Translations under genes and position numbers: made by a program
In this document: positions 40,563 to 48,224 of the stretch, piece by piece
Layout: every line of letters begins with the position of its first letter
Numbering within the stretch: the first letter of the stretch is position 1
The notes under the pieces: model-generated
What the model saw: only the letters and a program-made list of their open reading frames with translations
Told to the model about the DNA's origin: nothing
Databases searched by the model: none
Assembly (NCBI GenBank): GCA_027069135.1
Contig: JALXFE010000393.1
Coordinates: 1-48,224 of the forward strand
Source: Thermoanaerobaculia bacterium
GTDB lineage: Bacteria > Acidobacteriota > Thermoanaerobaculia > Multivoradales > JAHZIX01
Reading direction: 5' to 3'
Length of the DNA: 48,224 nt

Positions 40563-40586
40563 GTTTGCGAGCCCCGCCGCAAACCT
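40561..40586. promoter_or_regulatory. Second inverted repeat upstream of actA
   Basis: AGGTTTGC (40561-40568) and GCAAACCT (40579-40586) are perfect 8-bp arms separated by ten bases. They overlap the end of the CRP-type site and lie 39 bases before actA. It may be an operator or an mRNA hairpin. Confidence 0.45.
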
Positions 40587-40624
40587 GGTGAGGTCTTGCA
40601 ACTACCTATAAAGGCAGAGCAGTC

Positions 40625-41281
40625 ATGGCCCAGATCTTCAGTCGCGGGGCGAACGCGTTCGCTCGTTCGAGCCTCGTCATCGGCCTTCTTCTCCCCGCAG
40701 GCCTCTTTCTAACAGCGCTCAAGCTGGATCGGTCGCCGTTGCAGACGGACCAGGGAGTGGTGCTAGCGCAGCCGGTGCCTTTCAGTCATGATCACCACAC
40801 TGCGGTTCTGGGGATCCATTGTGGCTATTGCCATACCTCGGTGGAGAAATCCGCGTTCGCCGGCCTGCCCCCCACCGAGACCTGCATGAATTGCCACAAA
40901 CAGATTTGGAAGGATAGCCCTACCTTGGAGCCCGTCCGGGCAAGTTTCCGCAACAACGAGCCCATACAGTGGAATCGTGTTCACGACCTTCCGGATTACG
41001 TCTACTTCAACCACAGCATTCACATCGCCAAGGGCGTCGGCTGTGAGACCTGTCATGGGCCGGTCAACGAGATGCCTTTGATGTACCAGGCCAAGAGCCT
41101 TCAGATGCAGTGGTGCCTGGACTGCCATCGCGCACCGGAAAAATTCGTTCGGCCCAAGGACGAGGTCTACAACATGGACTGGGAGTGGGGCAGCGACGTC
41201 GATCCCTTAGAAGAGGGGAAGAAGCTCGTCGAAGCTTACGATATTCGGCCCCAGGACACCTGCTCTACCTGCCATCGGTAA
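40625..41281 (+). CDS. actA: Alternative complex III pentaheme cytochrome c (ActA)
   Basis: ActA is the periplasmic multiheme cytochrome of alternative complex III, the quinol-oxidising complex that replaces bc1. The 218-residue protein has an N-terminal signal anchor (SLVIGLLLPAGLFLTAL) and five heme motifs: CGYCH, CMNCH, CETCH, CLDCH and CSTCH. It is first in the conserved order actABCDEF. Two inverted repeats stand upstream. Confidence 0.95.
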   Translation: MAQIFSRGANAFARSSLVIGLLLPAGLFLTALKLDRSPLQTDQGVVLAQPVPFSHDHHTAVLGIHCGYCHTSVEKSAFAGLPPTETCMNCHKQIWKDSPTLEPVRASFRNNEPIQWNRVHDLPDYVYFNHSIHIAKGVGCETCHGPVNEMPLMYQAKSLQMQWCLDCHRAPEKFVRPKDEVYNMDWEWGSDVDPLEEGKKLVEAYDIRPQDTCSTCHR

Positions 41282-41299
41282 TCTCGGGAGCTTTAGACC

Positions 41300-44200
41300 T
41301 TGAAGGATCACCACCACGACGACCGCGGCAACACCCGCTCCGAGCCCCCCCAGAGCGGTGGCTCTTCATCGATGAGAGGCCCTGGATTACGGGTCTTGGC
41401 CTCTGGCGAAGCGCCGGCAGACTCCCCGCGCAAGAAGCTAGATCTGGAGACCGTCAAGAAGCGGTTGGCCCAGGAGAGCGGCCGCCAGTTTTGGCGCTCT
41501 CTCGATGAGCTTTCCCAAGGGCAAGATTTTCAGGAGTTGATTCACCGGGAGTTCCCTCGGCAAGCGGCGGAATGGGATGACAGCGTCAGTCGTCGAGGTT
41601 TTCTGCAAGTGGCAGGAGCTGGTTTGGCGCTGGCCGGTTTGACCGGCTGCACCCGCCAACCGGCAGAGCGCCTGGTGCCCTATGTCCGCCAGCCGGAGGA
41701 GATCATTCCCGGTCGCCCCCTTCAATTCGCCACCGCCGCGACCCTCGGAGGGTACGCCACGGGCGTTTTGGCCGAGAGTCATATGGGGAGGCCGACCAAG
41801 CTCGAAGGAAATCCCGAGCACCCGGCGAGCCTGGGAGCCACGGATCTAAAGATTCAGGCGGAGATCCTCAGCCTCTACGATCCCGACCGTTCCAAATCGG
41901 TTCTCCATCTTGGTCGCGTGAGCACCTGGGAGGCTTTGACGCCGCAGTGGGAGGCACCGCTCAAGGCCCAGGAAGCCCTCGGAGGAGAGGGTTTGCGGAT
42001 CCTTTCCGGGGTCACGACCAGCCCAACTCTGGCCCGCCAGATGGCCAAGGTTCAGGAGCGGTTCCCGAAGTCTCGCTGGGTTCAATTTGAGGCCGCTGGT
42101 CGCCATGGCGCCGAAGGCGGCGCCCGGCTGGCCTTCGGTGAAGCCGTGGAAACCCGGTTTGACCTCTCCAAGGCGCAGGTGATCCTGACCCTCGACGCCG
42201 ACCTGCTCTGTGAGGGGCCCGGGCATGTGCGCTATGCCAAGGAGTTCGCCGCGGGCCGGCGGGTGCATGAGACCGGCGACAAGATGAGCCGGCTCTATTC
42301 GATAGAGAGCTCCCCCACCAATACGGGAACGCTGGCGGACCACCGTCTGCCTCTTCAGCCGGCGCACATCGGCCATTTCGCTCTCGCCGTAGGAGCCGCT
42401 TTAGGGGTGCCCGGAGTGAGCTCCGGCGGTTCCTTGAATCCCGAAGCGGCGGCGATGGCCGCCGCCGTGGCCAAGGATTTGGCCGAGCATCGAGGCTCCT
42501 GTGTAGTCGTGGCCGGGGAGTACACCTCCCCCGCTCTCCACGCGGTGGCTCACGCGATCAACGCCGCGCTGGGCAATGTGGGCTCGACGGTATTTCACAC
42601 CGAGCCGGTGGTCGCCGAGCCAGCGAACCAGGTGGAGGACTTGCGGGAGTTGGTGGCCGATATGTCTGCCGGCCGGGTGCAGGTGCTCCTGATCCTCGAC
42701 TCCAATCCGGTCTTCTCCGCCCCGGCGGATTTAGGGTTTACCGAAGCGCTCGAGAGTGTGGGCTTGCGCCTCCATCTAGGGCTTCACGACGATGAGACGT
42801 CGGAGTACTGCCATTGGCACGTACCGATGGCGCATTTCCTCGAGGGTTGGAGCGACGCGCGGGCCTTCGACGGTACCGTCAGCCTGGTCCAGCCGCTGAT
42901 CGAGCCGCTGTACGGCGGCAAGACGATCCATGAGATCGTCGCCCTCCTTTCCGGCGCCCCCGGGCTTTCGGCCTACGAGCTGCTGGAGAAGACCTGGAAG
43001 GAAGCGGACCTGACCGGCACCTCCTGGCGTAGGGCGCTCCATGATGGCGTCGTGGCGGATTCGGCGGCACCGACCCAAGCCGTGACTCCGGACGGGGCCG
43101 GTGTGACCGCTGCCGCCGCAGAGCTCGCGGGTGCCGCCGTAGGAGGGAGCGATCTGACGCTCACCTTTCGGCCGGACCCTTCGATTCACGACGGCCGCTA
43201 CGCCAACAACGGCTGGCTGCAGGAGGTCCCCAAGCCCATCACCCGAATGGTCTGGGACAACGCCCTCCTGATTTCACCCGCGACCGTGGAAAAGCTCCAG
43301 CTGGTCGACCCGGGAATGGAGGCCTCGCTCCTGCCGCGTCAACTCAAAGGGGCTGCCGCGAGGGCGGGGCGTCTGTTGTCCGCCAGCGGCAAAATGGTGC
43401 GAGTGAGCGTCGGAGAGCGCACCCTCGAGGTGCCGTTGTGGGTCGTCCCGGGCCAGGCGGAAGGGGTGCTGACTCTCCATTTAGGTTACGGTCGTCGCCG
43501 TTCTGGCAAGGTGGGTACCGGTGTCGGCTTCGACGTCTATCCCCTGCGCACGACGGAGGCCCTGTGGCAAGCCGAGGAGGTTCAAGTGGAGCTGACCGGA
43601 GCGACCTATGAGCTCTCCTCCACCCAATTGCATCACAACATCCCCGTCGAGAGCCGGGAGGCAGAGCGCCGTCATCTGGTACGCACAGCCACCCTCGAAG
43701 ATTTCGTCAAGGACCGGGATGTGATCCACGAGATGGGCCACGCCGAGATGGCCGAGGAGAGCCTGTATCCGGGATGGCCTTACGACGACTACGCCTGGGG
43801 ATTGGCGATCGATTTGAATTCCTGCCTCGGCTGCAACGCTTGTGTCGTGGCCTGCCAGGCGGAGAACAACATCCCCGTCGTCGGCAAGGAGCAGGTAGGC
43901 AAAGGGCGGGAGATGCATTGGCTACGCATCGATCGCTACTTTGCCGGTGATCTGGAGAATCCGGAGGTTCACCAGCAGCCGGTGCCTTGTATGCAATGTG
44001 AGCAGGCTCCTTGCGAGACGGTGTGTCCGGTGGCGGCGACGGTCCACAACGAGCACGGCCTCAACGATATGGTCTACAACCGTTGCGTCGGCACTCGTTA
44101 TTGCTCCAACAACTGCCCGTACAAGGTGCGGCGTTTCAACTTTCTCAAGTTCAATGACACCGACGACCCGGTGGTGGCCATGGGCCGCAATCCGGACGTT

Positions 44201-44503
44201 ACCGTTCGCTTCCGCGGGGTGATGGAGAAATGCACCTACTGTGTGCAGCGCATCGCCGCCGCCAAGATCGACTCCAAGGTGGCGGGTCGCCGGATCAAGG
44301 ATGGAGAGATCGTGACAGCGTGCCAGCAGGTCTGCCCCTCGGACGCCATCGTATTCGGCGATATCAACGATCCCGAGGCGAAGGTCCGGAAGTGGAAAGA
44401 CCAGCCTCTGAACTACGCCCTCCTCGAGGAGCTGGGAACGCGGCCTCGCACCACGTACCTGGCGAAGCTACGGAATCCCAACTCGGAATTGGAGAGGAGC
44501 TGA
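41300..44503 (+). CDS. actB: Alternative complex III iron-sulfur/molybdopterin-fold subunit (ActB)
   Basis: A 1067-residue fusion of a molybdopterin-oxidoreductase-like domain (no cofactor in known complexes) and a ferredoxin-type domain. The Tat motif SRRGFLQVAGAG lies at about 97-108, after a long N-terminal part, typical of ActB. Cluster motifs near the C-terminus are CLGCNACVVAC, CMQCEQAPCETVCP, CVGTRYCSNNCP and CTYCVQRI...CQQVCP. The TTG start at 41300 follows GGGAG. It moves electrons from the quinol site toward the cytochromes. The next gene begins two bases after the stop. Confidence 0.95.
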   Translation: MKDHHHDDRGNTRSEPPQSGGSSSMRGPGLRVLASGEAPADSPRKKLDLETVKKRLAQESGRQFWRSLDELSQGQDFQELIHREFPRQAAEWDDSVSRRGFLQVAGAGLALAGLTGCTRQPAERLVPYVRQPEEIIPGRPLQFATAATLGGYATGVLAESHMGRPTKLEGNPEHPASLGATDLKIQAEILSLYDPDRSKSVLHLGRVSTWEALTPQWEAPLKAQEALGGEGLRILSGVTTSPTLARQMAKVQERFPKSRWVQFEAAGRHGAEGGARLAFGEAVETRFDLSKAQVILTLDADLLCEGPGHVRYAKEFAAGRRVHETGDKMSRLYSIESSPTNTGTLADHRLPLQPAHIGHFALAVGAALGVPGVSSGGSLNPEAAAMAAAVAKDLAEHRGSCVVVAGEYTSPALHAVAHAINAALGNVGSTVFHTEPVVAEPANQVEDLRELVADMSAGRVQVLLILDSNPVFSAPADLGFTEALESVGLRLHLGLHDDETSEYCHWHVPMAHFLEGWSDARAFDGTVSLVQPLIEPLYGGKTIHEIVALLSGAPGLSAYELLEKTWKEADLTGTSWRRALHDGVVADSAAPTQAVTPDGAGVTAAAAELAGAAVGGSDLTLTFRPDPSIHDGRYANNGWLQEVPKPITRMVWDNALLISPATVEKLQLVDPGMEASLLPRQLKGAAARAGRLLSASGKMVRVSVGERTLEVPLWVVPGQAEGVLTLHLGYGRRRSGKVGTGVGFDVYPLRTTEALWQAEEVQVELTGATYELSSTQLHHNIPVESREAERRHLVRTATLEDFVKDRDVIHEMGHAEMAEESLYPGWPYDDYAWGLAIDLNSCLGCNACVVACQAENNIPVVGKEQVGKGREMHWLRIDRYFAGDLENPEVHQQPVPCMQCEQAPCETVCPVAATVHNEHGLNDMVYNRCVGTRYCSNNCPYKVRRFNFLKFNDTDDPVVAMGRNPDVTVRFRGVMEKCTYCVQRIAAAKIDSKVAGRRIKDGEIVTACQQVCPSDAIVFGDINDPEAKVRKWKDQPLNYALLEELGTRPRTTYLAKLRNPNSELERS

Positions 44504-44504
44504 G

Positions 44505-45884
44505 ATGGCCACCACCGAACCCACGCAGGGAGGAAACTCCCTCTCGGTGCCCGTGGTCGGGCCCGGCCATGACAACGTCACCGTCACGGATCAGATCTCC
44601 GGCGTAGTCTTCGGCAAGACGCCCCTCTGGTGGTTCGTGGCGCTGGCGATCTCCGCCGGTGTCCTGATGATGATGCTCTATGCCATCGTCTTCCTGCTCT
44701 TCACCGGCACCGGGGTGTGGGGCCTCAATATCCCCGTGGCTTGGGGTTTCGCCATCATCAACTTCGTTTGGTGGATCGGTATCGGCCACGCCGGTACGCT
44801 GATTTCCGCCATTCTGCTGTTGTTGAACCAGAATTGGCGAACTTCCATCAACCGATTCGCCGAGGCTATGACGCTTTTCGCCGTGGCCTGTGCCGGAATC
44901 TTTCCCATCCTTCACACCGGCCGACCCTGGTTGGCTGTGTATTGGCTGCTGCCGTACCCCAATACGATGGGGCTTTGGCCCCAATTCCGCAGCCCTCTGA
45001 TCTGGGATGTTTTCGCCGTCTCGACGTACCTGACGATCTCGCTTCTCTTTTGGTATGTCGGTCTGATTCCCGACTTGGCCACCATGCGGGACCGGGCCAA
45101 GACCTACGCCGGTCAGAAGATCTACGGCCTTTTCTCCCTCGGCTGGAGGGGCTCCGCCAAGCATTGGCACAACTACGAGTCTCTGTACCTGCTCTTGGCG
45201 GGCATCTCGACGCCCCTGGTGCTCTCTGTGCACACAGTCGTGAGCTTCGACTTCTCTGTCGGCCAGCTCCCCGGGTGGCACGCCACAATTTTCCCGCCCT
45301 ACTTCGTCGCCGGAGCCATCTACGCCGGCTTCGCCATGGTGCTCTTGTTGGCGATTCCCCTGCGCAAGATCTTCCACCTGGAAGACTTCATCACGATCAA
45401 GCATCTGGAAAATATGGGCATCGTGACGCTGGCGACGGGAATGATGGTCGCCTACGGCTACATGGTCGAGCTCTTCATGGCCTTCTACAGCGGCAACCAA
45501 TACGAAGAGTTCATGATGCTCAATCGGATCACGGGCCCCTACCAAATGCAGTGGTGGTCGTTGCTGCTGTGCAACGCGCTCGCCCCGCAGGTGCTTTGGG
45601 TCAAGCGGATCCGCACTTCGCCGGCGGCTCTCTTCGTGGTCGCGATCATTGTCAGCATCGGCATGTGGCTGGAGCGATTCATCATCGTCGTCACGAGCCT
45701 CCACCGGGACTTCCTGCCCAGTTCCTGGGGAATGTACGCGGGTACCAAATGGGATTGGGCGCTGTACATCGGGACCATGGGACTGTTCCTCACCCTGTTT
45801 TTTCTCTTCATCCGATTCGTGCCGATGATCTCGATTTTTGAGATGAGAACCATCGTGCCGGATTCCCGGAAAGGAGAGGTCTGA
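44505..45884 (+). CDS. actC: Alternative complex III membrane subunit ActC (NrfD/PsrC type)
   Basis: A 459-residue polytopic protein of the NrfD family with about ten membrane helices (VALAISAGVLMMMLYAIVFLL, WGFAIINFVWWIGIGHAG, and others). It forms a quinol site. Conserved stretches include WWIGIGHAGTLISAILLL and FHLEDFITIKHLENMG. Its stop overlaps the next start (ATGs at 45884). Confidence 0.95.
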   Translation: MATTEPTQGGNSLSVPVVGPGHDNVTVTDQISGVVFGKTPLWWFVALAISAGVLMMMLYAIVFLLFTGTGVWGLNIPVAWGFAIINFVWWIGIGHAGTLISAILLLLNQNWRTSINRFAEAMTLFAVACAGIFPILHTGRPWLAVYWLLPYPNTMGLWPQFRSPLIWDVFAVSTYLTISLLFWYVGLIPDLATMRDRAKTYAGQKIYGLFSLGWRGSAKHWHNYESLYLLLAGISTPLVLSVHTVVSFDFSVGQLPGWHATIFPPYFVAGAIYAGFAMVLLLAIPLRKIFHLEDFITIKHLENMGIVTLATGMMVAYGYMVELFMAFYSGNQYEEFMMLNRITGPYQMQWWSLLLCNALAPQVLWVKRIRTSPAALFVVAIIVSIGMWLERFIIVVTSLHRDFLPSSWGMYAGTKWDWALYIGTMGLFLTLFFLFIRFVPMISIFEMRTIVPDSRKGEV

Positions 45885-46432
45885 TGCACGAGCGAAACGA
45901 ACCCCAAGAGCTCCACGGCCTGATGGCGGAGTTCGACAACGGCGCCCAATTGGTCAAGGCTGCGGAACAGAGCTACGCCCGGGGGTATCGCCACCAGGAC
46001 GCCTACTCTCCCTATCCGATCCACGCCCTGAGCGACGCGCTCGGTCAGGCTGAGAGCAAGGTGCCTTTCCTGATGCTCTGTGGGGGCATCGTCGGTGCTT
46101 TGACGGGGTTCTTTCTGCAATACATCACCGCGGTGCATTCCTACCCCTTAAATATCGGGGGCCGGCCGCTCAATAGTTGGCCTTCGTTTATCCCGGTGAC
46201 GTTCGAGATGACGATCCTCTTTGCTGGCATTACGGGGGTTCTGAGCATGATCTTGCTCAATGGTCTCCCTCGGCCCTACCATCCGGCTTTCAATGTGGAG
46301 AGATTCTCCGGCGCTTCGATCGATCGATTCTTCCTTTGCATCGAAGCGACGGACCCGAAGTTCGACCGCCAGGAGACGGAAGCCTTCTTACGCAGTCTAG
46401 AGCCCAGCGAGGTGTCAGAAGTTGAGAACTGA
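45884..46432 (+). CDS. actD: Alternative complex III subunit ActD (DUF3341)
   Basis: A 182-residue membrane protein of the DUF3341 family. It has a soluble start with LMAEFDNGAQLVKAAEQSY and YSPYPIHALSDALG, two hydrophobic helices (LMLCGGIVGALTGFFLQY, FEMTILFAGITGVLSMIL) and a cytoplasmic tail with DRFFLCIEATDPKFD. Its order between actC and actE is canonical. It overlaps both neighbours. Confidence 0.95.
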   Translation: MHERNEPQELHGLMAEFDNGAQLVKAAEQSYARGYRHQDAYSPYPIHALSDALGQAESKVPFLMLCGGIVGALTGFFLQYITAVHSYPLNIGGRPLNSWPSFIPVTFEMTILFAGITGVLSMILLNGLPRPYHPAFNVERFSGASIDRFFLCIEATDPKFDRQETEAFLRSLEPSEVSEVEN

Positions 46433-47153
46433 GACGAAGCACACCGCCGCCGTCTACGCCTTGGCGCTGTCCGCTCTGCTCCTCCTGGCGACGGCTTGTC
46501 GCCAGGACATGCATGACCAGGCGAAGTACGAACCGTTGGAGGCGAGCTCTTTTTACGCTAACGGGATGGCCTCCAGGCCCTTGATCGCCAATACGGTGCC
46601 CCGAGGCTTCCTGAGGGAAGATACGGTGCTGTTCACCGGCCTCGATGCTGCCGGGAGCCCGGCTGCAATCTATCCCCAAGCGAGTCTCGCGGAGCGAATC
46701 CCCGGGGCCGGCGAGATGAGCGAGAAAGAGCTTTGGGGACTGCTGCTCAAGCGCGGCGAAACGCGCTACGGAATGTTCTGTACCCCCTGCCACGATCCGG
46801 TCGGCACCGGTCGCGGCATGATCGTCCAACGGGGCTTCAAGTCACCGCCCTCTCTCCACGAAGAGAGGCTCCGGGAGAGTCCGCCGGGGTATTTTGTCAA
46901 CGTCATGACGGAAGGGTTCGGCCAGATGTCGAGCTACGCGCCGCTGGTCAGCCCGGAAGATCGTTGGGCCATCGCCGCCTACATCCAGGCCCTACAGCTG
47001 AGCCAGCATGTGCGTTTGGCGGAGCTGCCGGCGGAGCTGGTCCACAGCTTCGGGGAAGCTCAGAACGAGGCTCCTGCGGACGCGGCGGAACACGGTAGCG
47101 AGGGCCACGGGGAAGAGGTTTCCCATGGCGCTGATCAATCGGGGGAGATATGA
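46422..47153 (+). CDS. actE: Alternative complex III monoheme cytochrome lipoprotein (ActE)
   Basis: A 243-residue lipoprotein: the signal (LALSALLLLATAC|RQ) ends in a lipobox cysteine. One heme motif, CTPCH, lies at about 124-128, followed by the axial methionine region around YFVNVMTEGFGQMSSY. The TTG start at 46422 overlaps the actD end by eleven bases. The tail is Ala/Glu-rich and His-containing (AADAAEHGSEGHGEE-like). It passes electrons to an oxidase or soluble cytochrome. Confidence 0.94.
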   Translation: MRTETKHTAAVYALALSALLLLATACRQDMHDQAKYEPLEASSFYANGMASRPLIANTVPRGFLREDTVLFTGLDAAGSPAAIYPQASLAERIPGAGEMSEKELWGLLLKRGETRYGMFCTPCHDPVGTGRGMIVQRGFKSPPSLHEERLRESPPGYFVNVMTEGFGQMSSYAPLVSPEDRWAIAAYIQALQLSQHVRLAELPAELVHSFGEAQNEAPADAAEHGSEGHGEEVSHGADQSGEI

Positions 47154-48224
47154 GTCAGGAAATCGAGCTTACGGCGGAAGCCTTCGCTCCTCCGAAGGAT
47201 CTGGGCCGTGTTCAACGGGTGGCCCTGGCCGTGGGTGCCGTGGGCATCGTCGTCACCGGCTTGAGCCTCGCCGGCGACCGGGAGCAGTTCTTCCAGTCGT
47301 ACCTGGTGTCCTATCTCTTCTGGTTGAGCATTTCTTTGGGAAGCCTCGCCTTGCTTTCTTTGCAGCATTTGTCCCAAGGGGCTTGGGGCCTCGTGCCGAG
47401 GCGGATAAACGAGGCCAGCGCCGGAGCTCTGGGCCTTTTGGCAGTGCTGTTTGTGCCGATCTGGATGGGCATGGACACCTTATTTGAATGGGTTCACCCG
47501 GAGCACCTCGGCGAGATCGTCGAAGCCAAGCTCTGGTATTTGAACACCCCGTTCTTCGCCAAGCGGATCGTCCTATATTTCGCCGTGTGGCTGATCCTGA
47601 CTTGGCTCCTTACCCGGCTGTCTTCGCAGCAGGATCGACAATCCAGCGAGAAGCTGATTCTGCGCATGCGGCAGGTCGCAGCACCGGGGTTGGTCATCTT
47701 GGCCGTCCTCGCGACGTTTTCTTCCGTGGACTTCCTGATGTCCCTCGATCCCCATTGGTACTCGTCTCTCTACGGGATCTACTTCATCGGAACCCAGTTG
47801 ATCGCAGGTCTGACCTTTCTGATCTTGGTCGGTACCTGGATGAGCCGGCGCGCACCGACAAACCAGGCCTTCACCCCGAAGATCTTTCATGCCCAGGGCA
47901 AGCTGCTCATGGCGTTCACCATGCTCTGGGCCTATTTCGGGGTCTCTCAATTCCTGATCACCTGGTCCGGAAATCTGCCGGAGGAGATCCTCTGGTACAA
48001 GCATCGGCAGGCGGGCGGATGGCAGTACATTGCTTTGGCCCTGGTGTTCATGCACTTCGTCTTCCCGTTCCTCCTGCTTCTCTCGCGCCCTCGGAAGGAA
48101 GCGGCCGGTCGCTTGGCGCGGGTTGCCATCTTGTTGCTGGCAGCTCATTGGCTGGATTACTTCTGGCAGGCCGCTCCGAATTTCCACCACCATCTGAGCA
48201 TCCACTGGCTCGATCTCTCGACCC
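47150..48224 (+). CDS. actF: Alternative complex III membrane subunit ActF (partial)
   Basis: The gene begins at ATG 47150, overlapping the actE stop (ATGA), and is cut by the right edge after 358 codons. Hydrophobic helices include VALAVGAVGIVVTGLSLAG, YLFWLSISLGSLALL, GALGLLAVLFVPIWMGM and RIVLYFAVWLILTWLL. The stretch SSVDFLMSLDPHWYSSLYGIYFI is typical of ActF, the second quinol-type membrane subunit. No further domains can be judged. Confidence 0.93.
   Translation, partial: MSQEIELTAEAFAPPKDLGRVQRVALAVGAVGIVVTGLSLAGDREQFFQSYLVSYLFWLSISLGSLALLSLQHLSQGAWGLVPRRINEASAGALGLLAVLFVPIWMGMDTLFEWVHPEHLGEIVEAKLWYLNTPFFAKRIVLYFAVWLILTWLLTRLSSQQDRQSSEKLILRMRQVAAPGLVILAVLATFSSVDFLMSLDPHWYSSLYGIYFIGTQLIAGLTFLILVGTWMSRRAPTNQAFTPKIFHAQGKLLMAFTMLWAYFGVSQFLITWSGNLPEEILWYKHRQAGGWQYIALALVFMHFVFPFLLLLSRPRKEAAGRLARVAILLLAAHWLDYFWQAAPNFHHHLSIHWLDLST

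Noticed and set aside
44364-45704. A 446-codon minus-strand frame opposite actC
   Set aside because: It is antisense to a conserved membrane subunit; its Asp/His-rich product mirrors hydrophobic codons and shows no domain.
1-48224. CRISPR arrays, tRNA or rRNA genes, insertion sequences, prophage genes
   Set aside because: I saw no regularly spaced repeats, no tRNA-like cloverleaf or rRNA-like tracts, and no transposase or integrase coding sequence.

Overview
The window looks like chromosomal DNA of a GC-rich, diderm, aerobically respiring bacterium. Outer-membrane LPS export (LptD), a CsgG-like protein, a pseudokinase fused to a TonB C-terminal domain, and a complete-to-the-edge alternative complex III operon (actABCDEF) point that way. 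TTG and GTG starts are common. This combination is compatible with Acidobacteriota or a similar deep lineage, but that is an inference and no rRNA or tRNA gene is present to support it.

Layout. 1-10.7 kb: recQ and a frameshifted membrane protein (minus strand), an SDR/MFS pair, peptidase E, an orphan MbtH-like protein with a small acidic partner, a kynureninase-like enzyme, a malic enzyme-phosphotransacetylase and a CsgG-like protein. 10.7-14.5 kb (minus): pseudokinase-TonB protein, mltG, ruvX. 14.5-18.2 kb: thiolase and lptD. 18.2-22.1 kb: nucleotide-sugar genes (glucose-1-phosphate thymidylyltransferase, RmlD, GDP-mannose 4,6-dehydratase-like, reductase). 22.1-34.5 kb: a tight, one-direction run of eleven genes that I regard as the most interesting part of the window. 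34.5-40.4 kb: an accessory stretch with a zinc-ribbon protein, beta-carbonic anhydrase, a vapC remnant, two small membrane proteins, a secreted cysteine-rich peptide coupled to a large secreted protein, and a DUF1232 protein. 40.6-48.2 kb: alternative complex III, cut by the right edge inside actF.

The 22.1-34.5 kb run combines isoprenoid enzymes with sulfur/redox carriers. The isoprenoid set is a phytol-kinase/phytyl-phosphate-kinase-like fusion (VTE5-like plus DUF92), a UbiA prenyltransferase, a DUF116-polyprenyl diphosphate synthase fusion, an alpha-barrel cyclase-like protein and a DXDD class II terpene cyclase. Embedded between them are a radical SAM protein, a cysteine desulfurase, a GcvH-like lipoyl protein without any glycine-cleavage partners, a COG0523 GTPase, a small HdrA-N-terminus-like cysteine protein and a two-cluster ferredoxin. 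Most start codons overlap the preceding stop, so the genes are probably co-expressed. I infer an undescribed isoprenoid-lipid pathway with its own redox or sulfur chemistry; the product cannot be read from sequence.

Other points of interest are a textbook TGTGA-N6-TCACA palindrome before the alternative complex III operon, 6-bp and 15-bp in-frame tandem repeats inside otherwise conserved genes, and the Cys-rich secreted peptide.
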